From Fibrobacter sp. (lineage in GTDB: Bacteria > Fibrobacterota > Fibrobacteria > Fibrobacterales > Fibrobacteraceae), in the NCBI RefSeq assembly GCF_017545445.1, contig NZ_JAFWOM010000151.1:1-36100 (forward strand): a stretch of 36,100 bases of DNA, written 5' to 3'. Under the pieces are notes generated by a model, which saw nothing but the letters and a program-made list of their open reading frames with translations, was not told the origin of the DNA and did not search any database. A program made the position numbers and the translations under genes. This document shows, piece by piece, positions 6,934 to 13,986 of the stretch. Positions within the stretch are counted from its first letter, which is position 1. Every line of letters begins with the position of its first letter.

Positions 6934-9159
6934 ATGTCAGAGCAAGAAAAAGCAGTAGTTTCGGGATCCGTCGCGAATCCGGCGACGAAAGTGGATAACG
7001 CCATTACTCTGCAAGAGGCGCTTGTAATTCTTTGGAAAAAGAAATGGACGCTTGCTCTTTTTGTTGTTGCTGCCGCTATCATCGGTGGTGCATACGCCAT
7101 GTGGGTTCGCCCCCAGTATTCTAGCGATGTTCTGCTTCAAGTGAATGTGAAGGGCGCTAGCAGCAAATCGACCAAGGCCATGGGCGAAATGGGCGAAGTC
7201 CTTGAATTGGCAAGCCCTGCGGATGCAGAAATTGAACTTATCAAAAGTCGCATGGTGCTTAGCAGCGTGGCTGCCGAGGAACATCTCCATTTAAAGGCAA
7301 TTCCGACGGGCTTTTGGAACCGTTTGACGCATCAAGAGGGCCGCATGGATTTGGATTCTTTGTGGATTCCGGAAAAGTTCCGTATTGAAAAATGGACTGC
7401 TGTTGTAGAAGGCGAAGACGGTGATGCTTATTCCGTGATTGAACCTGAAGGGAAAACGATTCTCAAGAATGCGAAGCCGGGAGAACTTTATAACGTCAAA
7501 TATGCAGACGATTCTCTTGTTATCCGCGTCAACTTTATGCTTGCAAAGGAGGGACAAAAGTTTGTTCTTGTTCAAGGGTCTCCGCTAAAAGCCGGAAGAG
7601 TTTTGATGGGTGCTTTGAATGTTATGGAACGTGGCAAAAAAACGGGTATCATTGCGGTGCGTTACAGCCACCGTTACCCGGATCGTGCGGCATCTATCTT
7701 GAATACTATTGCTAAGACTTATTTGCGCCAGAACATCGAAATGCGTACGTCTGAAGCCGAGAAAACTCTTGGATTTTTGGAAAGCCAGTTGCCCAGCGTC
7801 AAGGCGAAACTCGATAGTGCCGAGAGGGTTTTGGCGGATTACCGCTATAAAATCGGTTCTATTGATATGAACGGCGAAACGCGTGCTCATATCTCGAAAG
7901 AAAATGATTTGCAACGTCAAATTCTGGATTTAGAACAAAAGAAACAAGAGGCGATGCGTCTCTTTAAGGCGGAACATCCGAGCGTCGTGACTCTTGTCAA
8001 ACGCCAGAATAAGTTACGTAGCGAGTTGGCCCAGCTCAAGAAGAGTGCCGAAAAGATGCCGCTTACACAGCAGGAAGTACAACGCTTGCAAGAAGAAGTC
8101 GCTGTGAACAGCGAAATTTATACGACCATGCTCAACAATATCCAGCAGTTGCGCGTGGTGCGCGTGGGCGAAGTCGGAAACGTGCGTATTGTGGATATTG
8201 CTCAAGTCGAATCGACACCCTCCAAGCCGAAGCGTTTGAATATATTGATCTGTTCCATTGCGGCAGGCTTTATGTTGGGCGTGTTCTTTGTGTTCATGAT
8301 GTATATGATGAAAAATGGAGTCCGTAGCGCGTCTGAAATCGAACGTGAAACGGGCATGAATGTTCTGGTAAAAGTTCCTTATTCTAAAGACAAACTATTG
8401 CGAAGAAAAAAACTTTTATCTCATGGAAAGCCTTTTGTGTTGCAAAGGACTGACGACGAAGTTACGGAATCTTTTGAATCTATGATGACTGCCGTCAAGT
8501 TCTCGTTGACACAACCGATGGAACATCTTGTGATTCTTGTGATGGGGCTTGTTTCGGGCGTGGGCAAGAGTTTTGTTTCGCAGAATTTGGCGGCAACCAT
8601 GGCGGCTAACGGCAAAAAAGTGCTGTTGATTGATGCGGATATGCGCCGCGGCGTTCATCACGAAAATTCAAAGTTTGGCCTTGCGGATATTCTTATAGGC
8701 AAGGCGACACTGGATGATGTTGCCCAAAGTAAATTTGATGACAATTTGTACGTTGTTGGTTCTGGACGGACAAACATGAATACTTGCGGTTTGCTCCGCA
8801 GCGAAGCTATGGACAAGTTGCTTAAAGAAGCTCGTCAAAAATTTGATATGGTCATTGTCGATACGCCTCCGCTGAACTTGGTAACCGATGCCGAATTGAT
8901 TTGCCCTTTGGTGGATTTCTCGCTGTTTGTATTGCGTTACGGATGCCACCGTATGGATGATATCAAGGAAACGTTGTCTAAAGTTGCCCGCTATTCTAAA
9001 AAGCCGGGAGCTGTCGTGATGAACCAATGCGAGTATGAACCGGGCCATTACGGTTACTACGAAAAAGAATACTATTACAAACAACCGCAAGACTACAGGC
9101 GTTTTTCGTTTGCTTCGTTATTCTTTTTGCTGGGTTCCAAATTTGGAGGTAAACAATGA
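6934..9159 (+). CDS. BY-type tyrosine autokinase with Wzz chain-length domain
   Basis: The product has 741 residues. Domain order: cytoplasmic N-terminus, first membrane helix (about 37-58), periplasmic Wzz-type domain with a long coiled coil (about 270-400), second membrane helix (about 435-458), and a C-terminal cytoplasmic kinase. The kinase has Walker A GLVSGVGKS (Lys near 545), Walker A' LLIDADMRRG (about 564-573) and Walker B MVIVDTPP (about 638-646). A tyrosine cluster with eight Tyr (701-721) is the expected autophosphorylation tail. Such proteins control length and export of surface polysaccharides. AAAGGT precedes the ATG. Its stop overlaps the next gene by four bases (ATGA). No export pore or glycosyltransferase genes are adjacent, so its polysaccharide partner must be elsewhere. 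Confidence 0.92.
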   Translation: MSEQEKAVVSGSVANPATKVDNAITLQEALVILWKKKWTLALFVVAAAIIGGAYAMWVRPQYSSDVLLQVNVKGASSKSTKAMGEMGEVLELASPADAEIELIKSRMVLSSVAAEEHLHLKAIPTGFWNRLTHQEGRMDLDSLWIPEKFRIEKWTAVVEGEDGDAYSVIEPEGKTILKNAKPGELYNVKYADDSLVIRVNFMLAKEGQKFVLVQGSPLKAGRVLMGALNVMERGKKTGIIAVRYSHRYPDRAASILNTIAKTYLRQNIEMRTSEAEKTLGFLESQLPSVKAKLDSAERVLADYRYKIGSIDMNGETRAHISKENDLQRQILDLEQKKQEAMRLFKAEHPSVVTLVKRQNKLRSELAQLKKSAEKMPLTQQEVQRLQEEVAVNSEIYTTMLNNIQQLRVVRVGEVGNVRIVDIAQVESTPSKPKRLNILICSIAAGFMLGVFFVFMMYMMKNGVRSASEIERETGMNVLVKVPYSKDKLLRRKKLLSHGKPFVLQRTDDEVTESFESMMTAVKFSLTQPMEHLVILVMGLVSGVGKSFVSQNLAATMAANGKKVLLIDADMRRGVHHENSKFGLADILIGKATLDDVAQSKFDDNLYVVGSGRTNMNTCGLLRSEAMDKLLKEARQKFDMVIVDTPPLNLVTDAELICPLVDFSLFVLRYGCHRMDDIKETLSKVARYSKKPGAVVMNQCEYEPGHYGYYEKEYYYKQPQDYRRFSFASLFFLLGSKFGGKQ

Positions 9160-10136
9160 ATAAATTAAAAATCCTCTCTGCTTTTGCATTTGCCCTTGCT
9201 TTTGCGGGAACTTCTTTTGCCGCCGATGAAAAAATTATCGGTCAGTACGGTGCGATTACGATTAAGAAGGTGATGGTAGAAAGGCAGGTGAATGGCCAGA
9301 ATACGCAAGTCGAATGGAAGGTGGCTTATATTGACGATAGTTCTGACGAAACCCCGGTGATTACAGAAGATATCAAGGTTGATTCCGTTTATTACAGCCG
9401 TGTATTCAAAGACACAGTGTCTTCGACATTGATGCTCCCTTTTGATGCTCCGACATGGAAATTGGGCGAAGGTTTTGGAGTTTTTGATTATATCGATGTC
9501 GTTAAGGATTGCGAGAATTGTGATTATCGCATCAATGTTAGAAGACATACTTCGGAAATGGTTTTGGCAAATACGCCTTATGTTGTTATTTCACAAGGTA
9601 AGGATCAAAATATATCGTTTAACATGGTCTATCAATCTCCAGATCATATTACGCTCAACACAACAACGAATACTAGAAAGGCTTCATTTTCCAGTGGCGA
9701 CTACAACTGGGATATCATCGGAACCTACGAACGCATTGAATTCAAGAATCCTAAGGGGATTTATGGCTTTGCTGCCAAGGATAAAAATAAAACAAAAATA
9801 GGTCAGTTTACAAAGGCTGCTTGTAGCGAAAAGAGTTGTGCTTATATCAGGCCTTTCAGAGCATATCTCAAGTGCACTTTGCCCAAGGCATCTGCAATAA
9901 AGGGTTTGGCAAAATCCGCAGATGATGTTGCCAGTTTGGATGATTTGCCGAAAACCATTGATGTTCACGTCATTGAAGAAGATAGCAGCAGAACGTATCT
10001 CGGCACGCTCAACACTTACACGGGTGAAATTACTGTAGAAGATCGTTGGTTCGATATGAAAGGTCGTAGGCTCCAGCACAAACCGACCGCCAAGGGCACC
10101 TATTATAACAATAGAAAAAAAGTAGTTATCAAGTAA
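9156..10136 (+). CDS. Secreted protein with T9SS-like C-terminal sorting motif
   Basis: The product has 326 residues. MNKLKILSAFAFALAFAGTSFA is a signal peptide with a cut before ADEK. The middle has no recognised domain and carries two Cys pairs (CENC, CSEKSC) that could form disulfides after export. The last 30 residues (RWFDMKGRRLQHKPTAKGTY, then YNNRKKVVIK) match the usual look of C-terminal signals in Fibrobacterota/Bacteroidota surface proteins: D-x-x-GRR, a Pro/Thr-Lys-Gly turn and a basic end. This suggests type IX-like export or surface attachment, as an inference. The ATGA overlap with the kinase gene points to one transcript and possibly a shared task. Confidence 0.75.
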   Translation: MNKLKILSAFAFALAFAGTSFAADEKIIGQYGAITIKKVMVERQVNGQNTQVEWKVAYIDDSSDETPVITEDIKVDSVYYSRVFKDTVSSTLMLPFDAPTWKLGEGFGVFDYIDVVKDCENCDYRINVRRHTSEMVLANTPYVVISQGKDQNISFNMVYQSPDHITLNTTTNTRKASFSSGDYNWDIIGTYERIEFKNPKGIYGFAAKDKNKTKIGQFTKAACSEKSCAYIRPFRAYLKCTLPKASAIKGLAKSADDVASLDDLPKTIDVHVIEEDSSRTYLGTLNTYTGEITVEDRWFDMKGRRLQHKPTAKGTYYNNRKKVVIK

Positions 10137-10145
10137 AGAGGCTGT

Positions 10146-10310
10146 ATGAACATCAAAATTGAAAAGAAAAAATATACGCCTCCATTTATGGAAATTGTGA
10201 TGATGGCTGAAAATACCGGCCTTCTGAGAGGGTCGTGTGATGATGACGAGTGTGAAGATCTTGAAGATATCGAAGAACTCGATGACGGATACGATGACGA
10301 ATTTGGCTAA
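10146..10310 (+). CDS. Acidic 54-residue peptide downstream of the kinase unit
   Basis: This small gene starts at ATG 10146, nine bases after the previous stop, with AGAGG upstream, and ends in TAA just before a terminator. The peptide has two halves: a basic, proline-containing N-terminus (MNIKIEKKKYTPPFMEIVMM) and, after the GLLRGS junction, a highly acidic C-terminus starting CDDDEC and ending DEFG. Residues 31-54 contain about 15 Asp/Glu and two Cys. The layout resembles leader-plus-core peptides and also the short K-x-Y-x-P-P peptides seen in Bacteroidota genomes. No modification enzyme is adjacent, so I do not call a RiPP. The tight spacing and ribosome site make it likely to be translated. 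Confidence 0.65.
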   Translation: MNIKIEKKKYTPPFMEIVMMAENTGLLRGSCDDDECEDLEDIEELDDGYDDEFG

Positions 10311-10332
10311 TTTCTATCTTCCCTGAAAACGT

Positions 10333-10362
10333 AAAGGCCGCGATAAACTCGCGACCTTTTTT
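10333..10362 (+). terminator. Terminator of the kinase / secreted protein / peptide unit
   Basis: AAGG-C-CGCGA and TCGCG-A-CCTT pair around TAAAC with one mismatch, followed by a T run. It closes the three-gene unit right after the small peptide gene, which supports that gene belonging to the transcript. Confidence 0.8.
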
Positions 10363-10475
10363 CTTTCGTTAAGAGATCCTGCTCCTTCGAACCTAAACGA
10401 CACTCGCCACTTCAGTGGCCTAGTGGAGTTATGCTCTTTGAGTATAATTCAACTAAGGCACTGATAGCATGCGAA

Positions 10476-10516
10476 GCGAGTGCCGCAAAAAATGCTTGCA
10501 TTTTTTATGGTCGAGC
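10476..10516 (+). repeat. CTYG-apex hairpin repeat, copy C
   Basis: Stem AAAAAATG (10487-10494) and CATTTTTT (10499-10506), perfect over 8 pairs, around CTTG. Flanks GCGAGTGCCGC and TATGGTCGAGC match the family. It sits in the 456-base gap 10311-10766, which otherwise holds only a terminator, a REP-like repeat and a heptad array. Confidence 0.65.
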
Positions 10517-10639
10517 TGATGTTGCGGACGCAAAGCGTCAAAGTGCCAAGTTTCATATATCGACTTCGTCCTTCGACGCACTTCGTTTGCTCCATAGAAC
10601 CTAACTCAACTACAGAACTAAAGTTCTAAGTTTCGTATA

Positions 10640-10692
10640 GCTCAGGGACCTTAATAAGGTTGGTGAGCTTGTCGAACCACGCTCAGGATGAC
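10640..10692. repeat. 53-base dispersed REP-like repeat, copy 1
   Basis: Identical over 53 bases to 24039-24091 (GCTCAGGGACC to GCTCAGGATGAC). The preceding module CTTCGACGC-CTTCG-TTGCTC is also shared but here lies 47 bases further away (10571-10592), separated by a short AT-rich insert flanked by GCTC on both sides. A shortened version occurs at 35461-35487. Confidence 0.85.
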
Positions 10693-10699
10693 ATATAGC

Positions 10700-10767
10700 A
10701 GTCCTACCAACAGTTTACTGTTTACTAGCCACTAACCACTAGCCACTAACCACTGCGGCGAAGCCGC
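10700..10767. repeat. Heptad array H3 with hairpin at the ychF stop codon
   Basis: Clear units from 10714 on: TTTACTG, TTTACTA, GCCACTA, ACCACTA, GCCACTA, ACCACTG, with two weaker units before. The array ends in the hairpin GCGGC-GAA-GCCGC (10755-10767). On the minus strand the order is ychF stop TAG, hairpin, array, so the element starts exactly at the stop codon. Confidence 0.75.
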
Positions 10768-11864
10768 TAAACGTTGAACAAGAAGTACATGATGTCGCCG
10801 TCTTGCACGAGGTATTCCTTGCCTTCCGTGCGGACAAGCCCAGCTTCCTTCGCGGCGTTCCAGCTGCCGTGCTTGAGGAAATCTCTGTAGCTGAGCGTTT
10901 CTGCACGGATGAAGCCGCGTTCGAAGTCCGTGTGGATGACTCCAGCGCATTGCGGAGCCTTGAAGCCTGCGTGGAATGTCCAGGCGCGGCATTCCTTTTC
11001 GCCTGCGGTAAAGAACGTGCGGAGGCCGAGAATTTCATAGCCTTTACGAACAACAGAATCAAGTCCCGATTCGGTCATGCCGAGTTCTTTGAGGAAATCT
11101 GCTTTGTCCGCAGGTTCCATCGCGGAGAGTTCTTCTTCAATCTTGCCGCTGATGACGATGACATCGTGACCATGCTTGGATGCGTATTCCTTGAGCTGAT
11201 CGACGTAGGCGTTACCGGTGAGGATATCATCTTCTTTGACGTTTGCGCAGTAGAAGAGCGGCTTTGCAGTGAGGAGTCCGAGGTCTTTTACGATGAGTTC
11301 CATTTCGTCGCTGTCGTGCATCACGGTGCGTGCGGCGCGGCCTTCTTCCATGGTCTTCTTCAAAAGTTCGCAGGCGGCGAGGCGTGCCTTTGCTTCGGCG
11401 TTGCCTGTGCGTGCGGATTTCGCTTCGGTCGTAAGGCGCTTTTCGACAGTGTCCAAATCCTTGAGGATAAGTTCTGTTTCGATGACTTCCACGTCGCGAA
11501 TCGGATCGACGGAGCCGTTCACGTGGATGATGTTTTCGTCGTCAAAGCAACGCACCACTTCCATGATGGCTTCGCATTCGCGGATGTGGGTGAGGAACTG
11601 GTTGCCGAGGCCTTCGCCCTTGGAGGCACCCTTTACAAGACCTGCGATATCGACAAATTCTGTAACGGCGGGGACGATGGATTTCGGGTTATAGACCTTC
11701 ACAAGTTCATCGAGGCGTGCATCCGGGACGCTGACCATGCCGACGTTCGGGTCGATGGTGCAGAACGGATAGTTTGCGGATTCTGCTCCTGCGTTGGTGA
11801 TTGCGTTGAAGATGGTGCTTTTGCCTACGTTGGGGAGGCCTACGATGCCACATTTAAAACCCAT
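10767..11864 (-). CDS. ychF: Redox-responsive P-loop ATPase YchF (OLA1 family)
   Basis: The product has 365 residues, full length. Motifs: P-loop GLPNVGKS (9-16), DIAG in FVDIAGLVKGASKGEGLG (72-75), and NVKE at 208-211 in place of the GTPase NKxD motif, which gives this family its ATP preference. A coiled-coil insert (about 130-180) and a C-terminal TGS domain (about 280-365) follow. The protein binds ribosomes and is linked to stress responses and translation; it is cytoplasmic. The start at 11864 has GGAG upstream. The gene stands alone and its TAG stop is part of the hairpin of heptad array H3. Confidence 0.95.
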   Translation of the reverse strand: MGFKCGIVGLPNVGKSTIFNAITNAGAESANYPFCTIDPNVGMVSVPDARLDELVKVYNPKSIVPAVTEFVDIAGLVKGASKGEGLGNQFLTHIRECEAIMEVVRCFDDENIIHVNGSVDPIRDVEVIETELILKDLDTVEKRLTTEAKSARTGNAEAKARLAACELLKKTMEEGRAARTVMHDSDEMELIVKDLGLLTAKPLFYCANVKEDDILTGNAYVDQLKEYASKHGHDVIVISGKIEEELSAMEPADKADFLKELGMTESGLDSVVRKGYEILGLRTFFTAGEKECRAWTFHAGFKAPQCAGVIHTDFERGFIRAETLSYRDFLKHGSWNAAKEAGLVRTEGKEYLVQDGDIMYFLFNV

Positions 11865-12343
11865 GATAATCTCCGATTTGTGGCGGGATGCTCCGCCGAC
11901 TCATTTTGAGGTGCTTGTAATCGCTTCATTCTATAGCGACTAGATTCACCTGTTTTTTCAACGTAAAGGTAGAAAAATGTGGCTCATCTGCAATTATCGG
12001 TGGGTCAATAAAATAAAAAAAACGCTTCATAGGCATATTAAAGCATGATGATAAGCGAGTTGAAAGGTTGTATAATTTGATGATGATAAATCGTCGCGAG
12101 AATGGAGGCGTCGGCCAAGGTATTTTCTTCGCAGTAGCGTGCAAAACGAGTGTTGCGACGGGCTGCTCGCAGACCGGCATAACCGAGTGAAGCCGCTGAC
12201 GCCGTAGGCGTCAACTCTGAGCTGGGGCCCCGCCCGCATGACGTTCTTTTTGCAATTAAAAGCGGATTTTATTCGTTGCCTCAAAAAAGCCCTTGTAGTG
12301 GACCACGTTATAATCTAAATTTACGCCCGTTTTTAGGTGTTGT
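11865..12343. other. Divergent intergenic region between ychF and the MATE gene
   Basis: About 480 bases without a gene. It must contain the promoters of both divergent genes. A perfect TATAAT (12309-12314) lies 30 bases before the MATE start with no good -35 box. Further content: an imperfect CTYG hairpin (12147-12187), a perfect short palindrome TGACGCC-GTA-GGCGTCA near 12197-12213, and two copies of GATGATGATAA (around 12046 and 12079). No ORF here has a ribosome site or composition that I would accept. Confidence 0.5.
12147..12187 (+). repeat. CTYG-apex hairpin repeat, copy D
   Basis: Stem CGG-G-CTG (12159-12165) and CAG-A-CCG (12170-12176) with one mismatch around CTCG. Left flank CGAGTGTTGC and right flank ATAACCGAG match the family closely. 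Confidence 0.55.
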
Positions 12344-13693
12344 ATGGCGACGAATGCGTTAAAGACGAACATGGATATGCTAAACGGACCTCTCGGTCGA
12401 AAAATTCTGAGGTTCGCGATTCCGCTTGCGGCGACGAGTATTTTGCAACAGCTCTTCAATGCCGCAGACATTGCCGTGGTAGGACAGTTCGCAGGCGACA
12501 AGGCGCTTGCTGCCGTCGGTGCGAACACGTTCGTCATCAATTTGCTGATAAACTTATTCGTGGGCATTTCTGTCGGCGTGAATGTCGTCGTTGCCAATTC
12601 TATCGGGACTCAAAGCTATCGTGCCGTTACCCGCAGCGTCCATACCTCGGTGATTGTTTCGTTCTTTAGCGGAATTTTGCTTTCGTTTGTCGGCATCTTT
12701 TTTGCAAGGCCTATTCTTTCGGCGGTTTCAACGCCTTCGGACATCTTGGACATGGCGGTGCGCTACCTGCAAATTTATTTTGCCGGGATGCCGTTTGTGA
12801 TGTTGTTCAACTTTATTGCCGCTATTTTGCGCGGCAAGGGCGATACAAAGCGTCCGCTTTACGTGCTGATTGTCGCGGGTGCCGTAAATGTCGTCTTGAA
12901 CTTGATTCTCGTGGCGGGTTTTGGCCTTGGCGTGTCAGGTGTCGCGATTGCGACTGTCATTGCTAACGTCATCAGCGGACTTACGTTATTGTATTTTTTG
13001 CGCCATGAGGTAGGCCCGTTCAAGCTTGAATTCTGGAAACTCCGCGTGACTCCGCTTTTCCTCAGTCGTATCATGCGCGTGGGGCTACCTTCGGGGCTTC
13101 GTGGAGTCGTGTTCTCGTTTAGCAATGTGTGTTTGCAATCAGCCATCAACAGCCTCGGTTCTTCGACGGTGGCTGCTTCTGCCGCGGCCCTCAATTACGA
13201 ATTTATCGTCTATTACTGGCTCAATTCGTTCTCGCAAGCTTGCGTGACTTTTGTGGGGCAGAACTACGGTGCGAAAAACATGAACCGTTGCCGCAGTGCC
13301 GTTCGTTGGACACTTTTGCTGGGCTGTGTCTCTACGATTGTGCTGAGCGGGCTTTGTTGTATTTTTGCAAACCCCTTGCTGTCCGTGTTTACATCCGATC
13401 CAGAGATTATCGAAATTGCTTCTATCCGCATGTACGTGGTGGTCGGGCTTCTGTTTATCAACGTATTCCTAGACGTGTTTTCGAGCGCTCTTTCTGGAAT
13501 GGGGCGTTCACTTGCTCCTGCGCTTACGTGCGTCGCTGGCGTGTGCGGGCTGCGTATCCTTTGGGTGATTTTCGTGTTCCCGCAGTACCGTTCTTTCGCC
13601 TCGTTGATGGTGGTTTATCCGGTCAGCTGGATAGTAACTATCTCCGTTATTGTGGGAATTTACTTTTACCGGGTGAAAAAAACGCAATTTTAG
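12344..13693 (+). CDS. MATE-family multidrug/solute efflux transporter
   Basis: The product has 449 residues with about 12 membrane helices arranged as two six-helix halves, as usual for MATE proteins. The N-terminal stretch MLNGPLGRKILRFAIPLAAT then SILQQLFNAADIAVVG is typical of the NorM/DinF-like branch, and the matching segment of the second half starts near LRGVVFSFSNVCLQSAINSL. Such antiporters use sodium or proton gradients to export cationic drugs or metabolites; the substrate cannot be read from the sequence. It is a single gene in the inner membrane. The ATG at 12344 has AGGTG a few bases upstream. A structured intergenic RNA candidate follows 140 bases after its stop. Confidence 0.92.
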   Translation: MATNALKTNMDMLNGPLGRKILRFAIPLAATSILQQLFNAADIAVVGQFAGDKALAAVGANTFVINLLINLFVGISVGVNVVVANSIGTQSYRAVTRSVHTSVIVSFFSGILLSFVGIFFARPILSAVSTPSDILDMAVRYLQIYFAGMPFVMLFNFIAAILRGKGDTKRPLYVLIVAGAVNVVLNLILVAGFGLGVSGVAIATVIANVISGLTLLYFLRHEVGPFKLEFWKLRVTPLFLSRIMRVGLPSGLRGVVFSFSNVCLQSAINSLGSSTVAASAAALNYEFIVYYWLNSFSQACVTFVGQNYGAKNMNRCRSAVRWTLLLGCVSTIVLSGLCCIFANPLLSVFTSDPEIIEIASIRMYVVVGLLFINVFLDVFSSALSGMGRSLAPALTCVAGVCGLRILWVIFVFPQYRSFASLMVVYPVSWIVTISVIVGIYFYRVKKTQF

Positions 13694-13836
13694 GAATGTA
13701 AATATTTGTTATCCTAACAGTCCGTTTGTACCGCGTTGCGGATTTTTTGACATTTTGTCAATGGTCGAATTTTGCGTTTTTGAGAAAAATTGGCCAAATA
13801 AACGTAATTTTATGAATGACCAAGTTGGTCCATACT

Positions 13837-13982
13837 GCCGATTTGGGATTAGATTCACAGGTATCAATTAGTGTTGGAGAATTGATGCTTCTGCAATCGG
13901 ATGGAGACTCGGATCACTACTCTTCATGATAAACGACAGTGACCTTGGCCGAACAGAGATTCTAATCCCAAACGGCTTTTTT
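13837..13982 (+). ncRNA. Candidate structured RNA, three-way junction closed by a terminator stem
   Basis: The closing stem P1 pairs 13837-13856 with 13958-13976 (18 pairs, one bulge, one T-T mismatch) and is followed by six T (13977-13982). Inside, P2 pairs 13861-13869 with 13880-13888 (9 pairs, 10-base loop) and P3 starts with TTCTG/CAGAG (13889-13893 with 13953-13957) and continues with TCGGATCACT against AGTGA...CCGA. The result is a compact Y-shaped RNA of about 140 bases ending like an intrinsic terminator. It lies between the convergent MATE and lipoprotein genes. Possible promoter upstream: TTGAGA near 13780 and TAATTT near 13809, with poor spacing; it may instead be a 3' UTR. It does not match a riboswitch or 6S RNA that I know. 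Confidence 0.5.
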
Positions 13983-13986
13983 GTAT

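Noticed and set aside
10146..10310. RiPP biosynthesis cluster
   Set aside because: The peptide has a leader-core look, but no radical SAM, YcaO, LanM-like or peptidase-transporter gene lies nearby.
10803..11909. 368-codon open frame on the plus strand opposite ychF
   Set aside because: Antisense shadow of a well-conserved ATPase gene; the predicted product is low-complexity and rich in Cys, Phe and Asp.
13837..13982. Known riboswitch (TPP, purine, c-di-GMP) or hammerhead ribozyme
   Set aside because: The three-way junction invited this, but the conserved core strings of these RNAs are absent, and the element lies downstream of one gene and antisense to the other.
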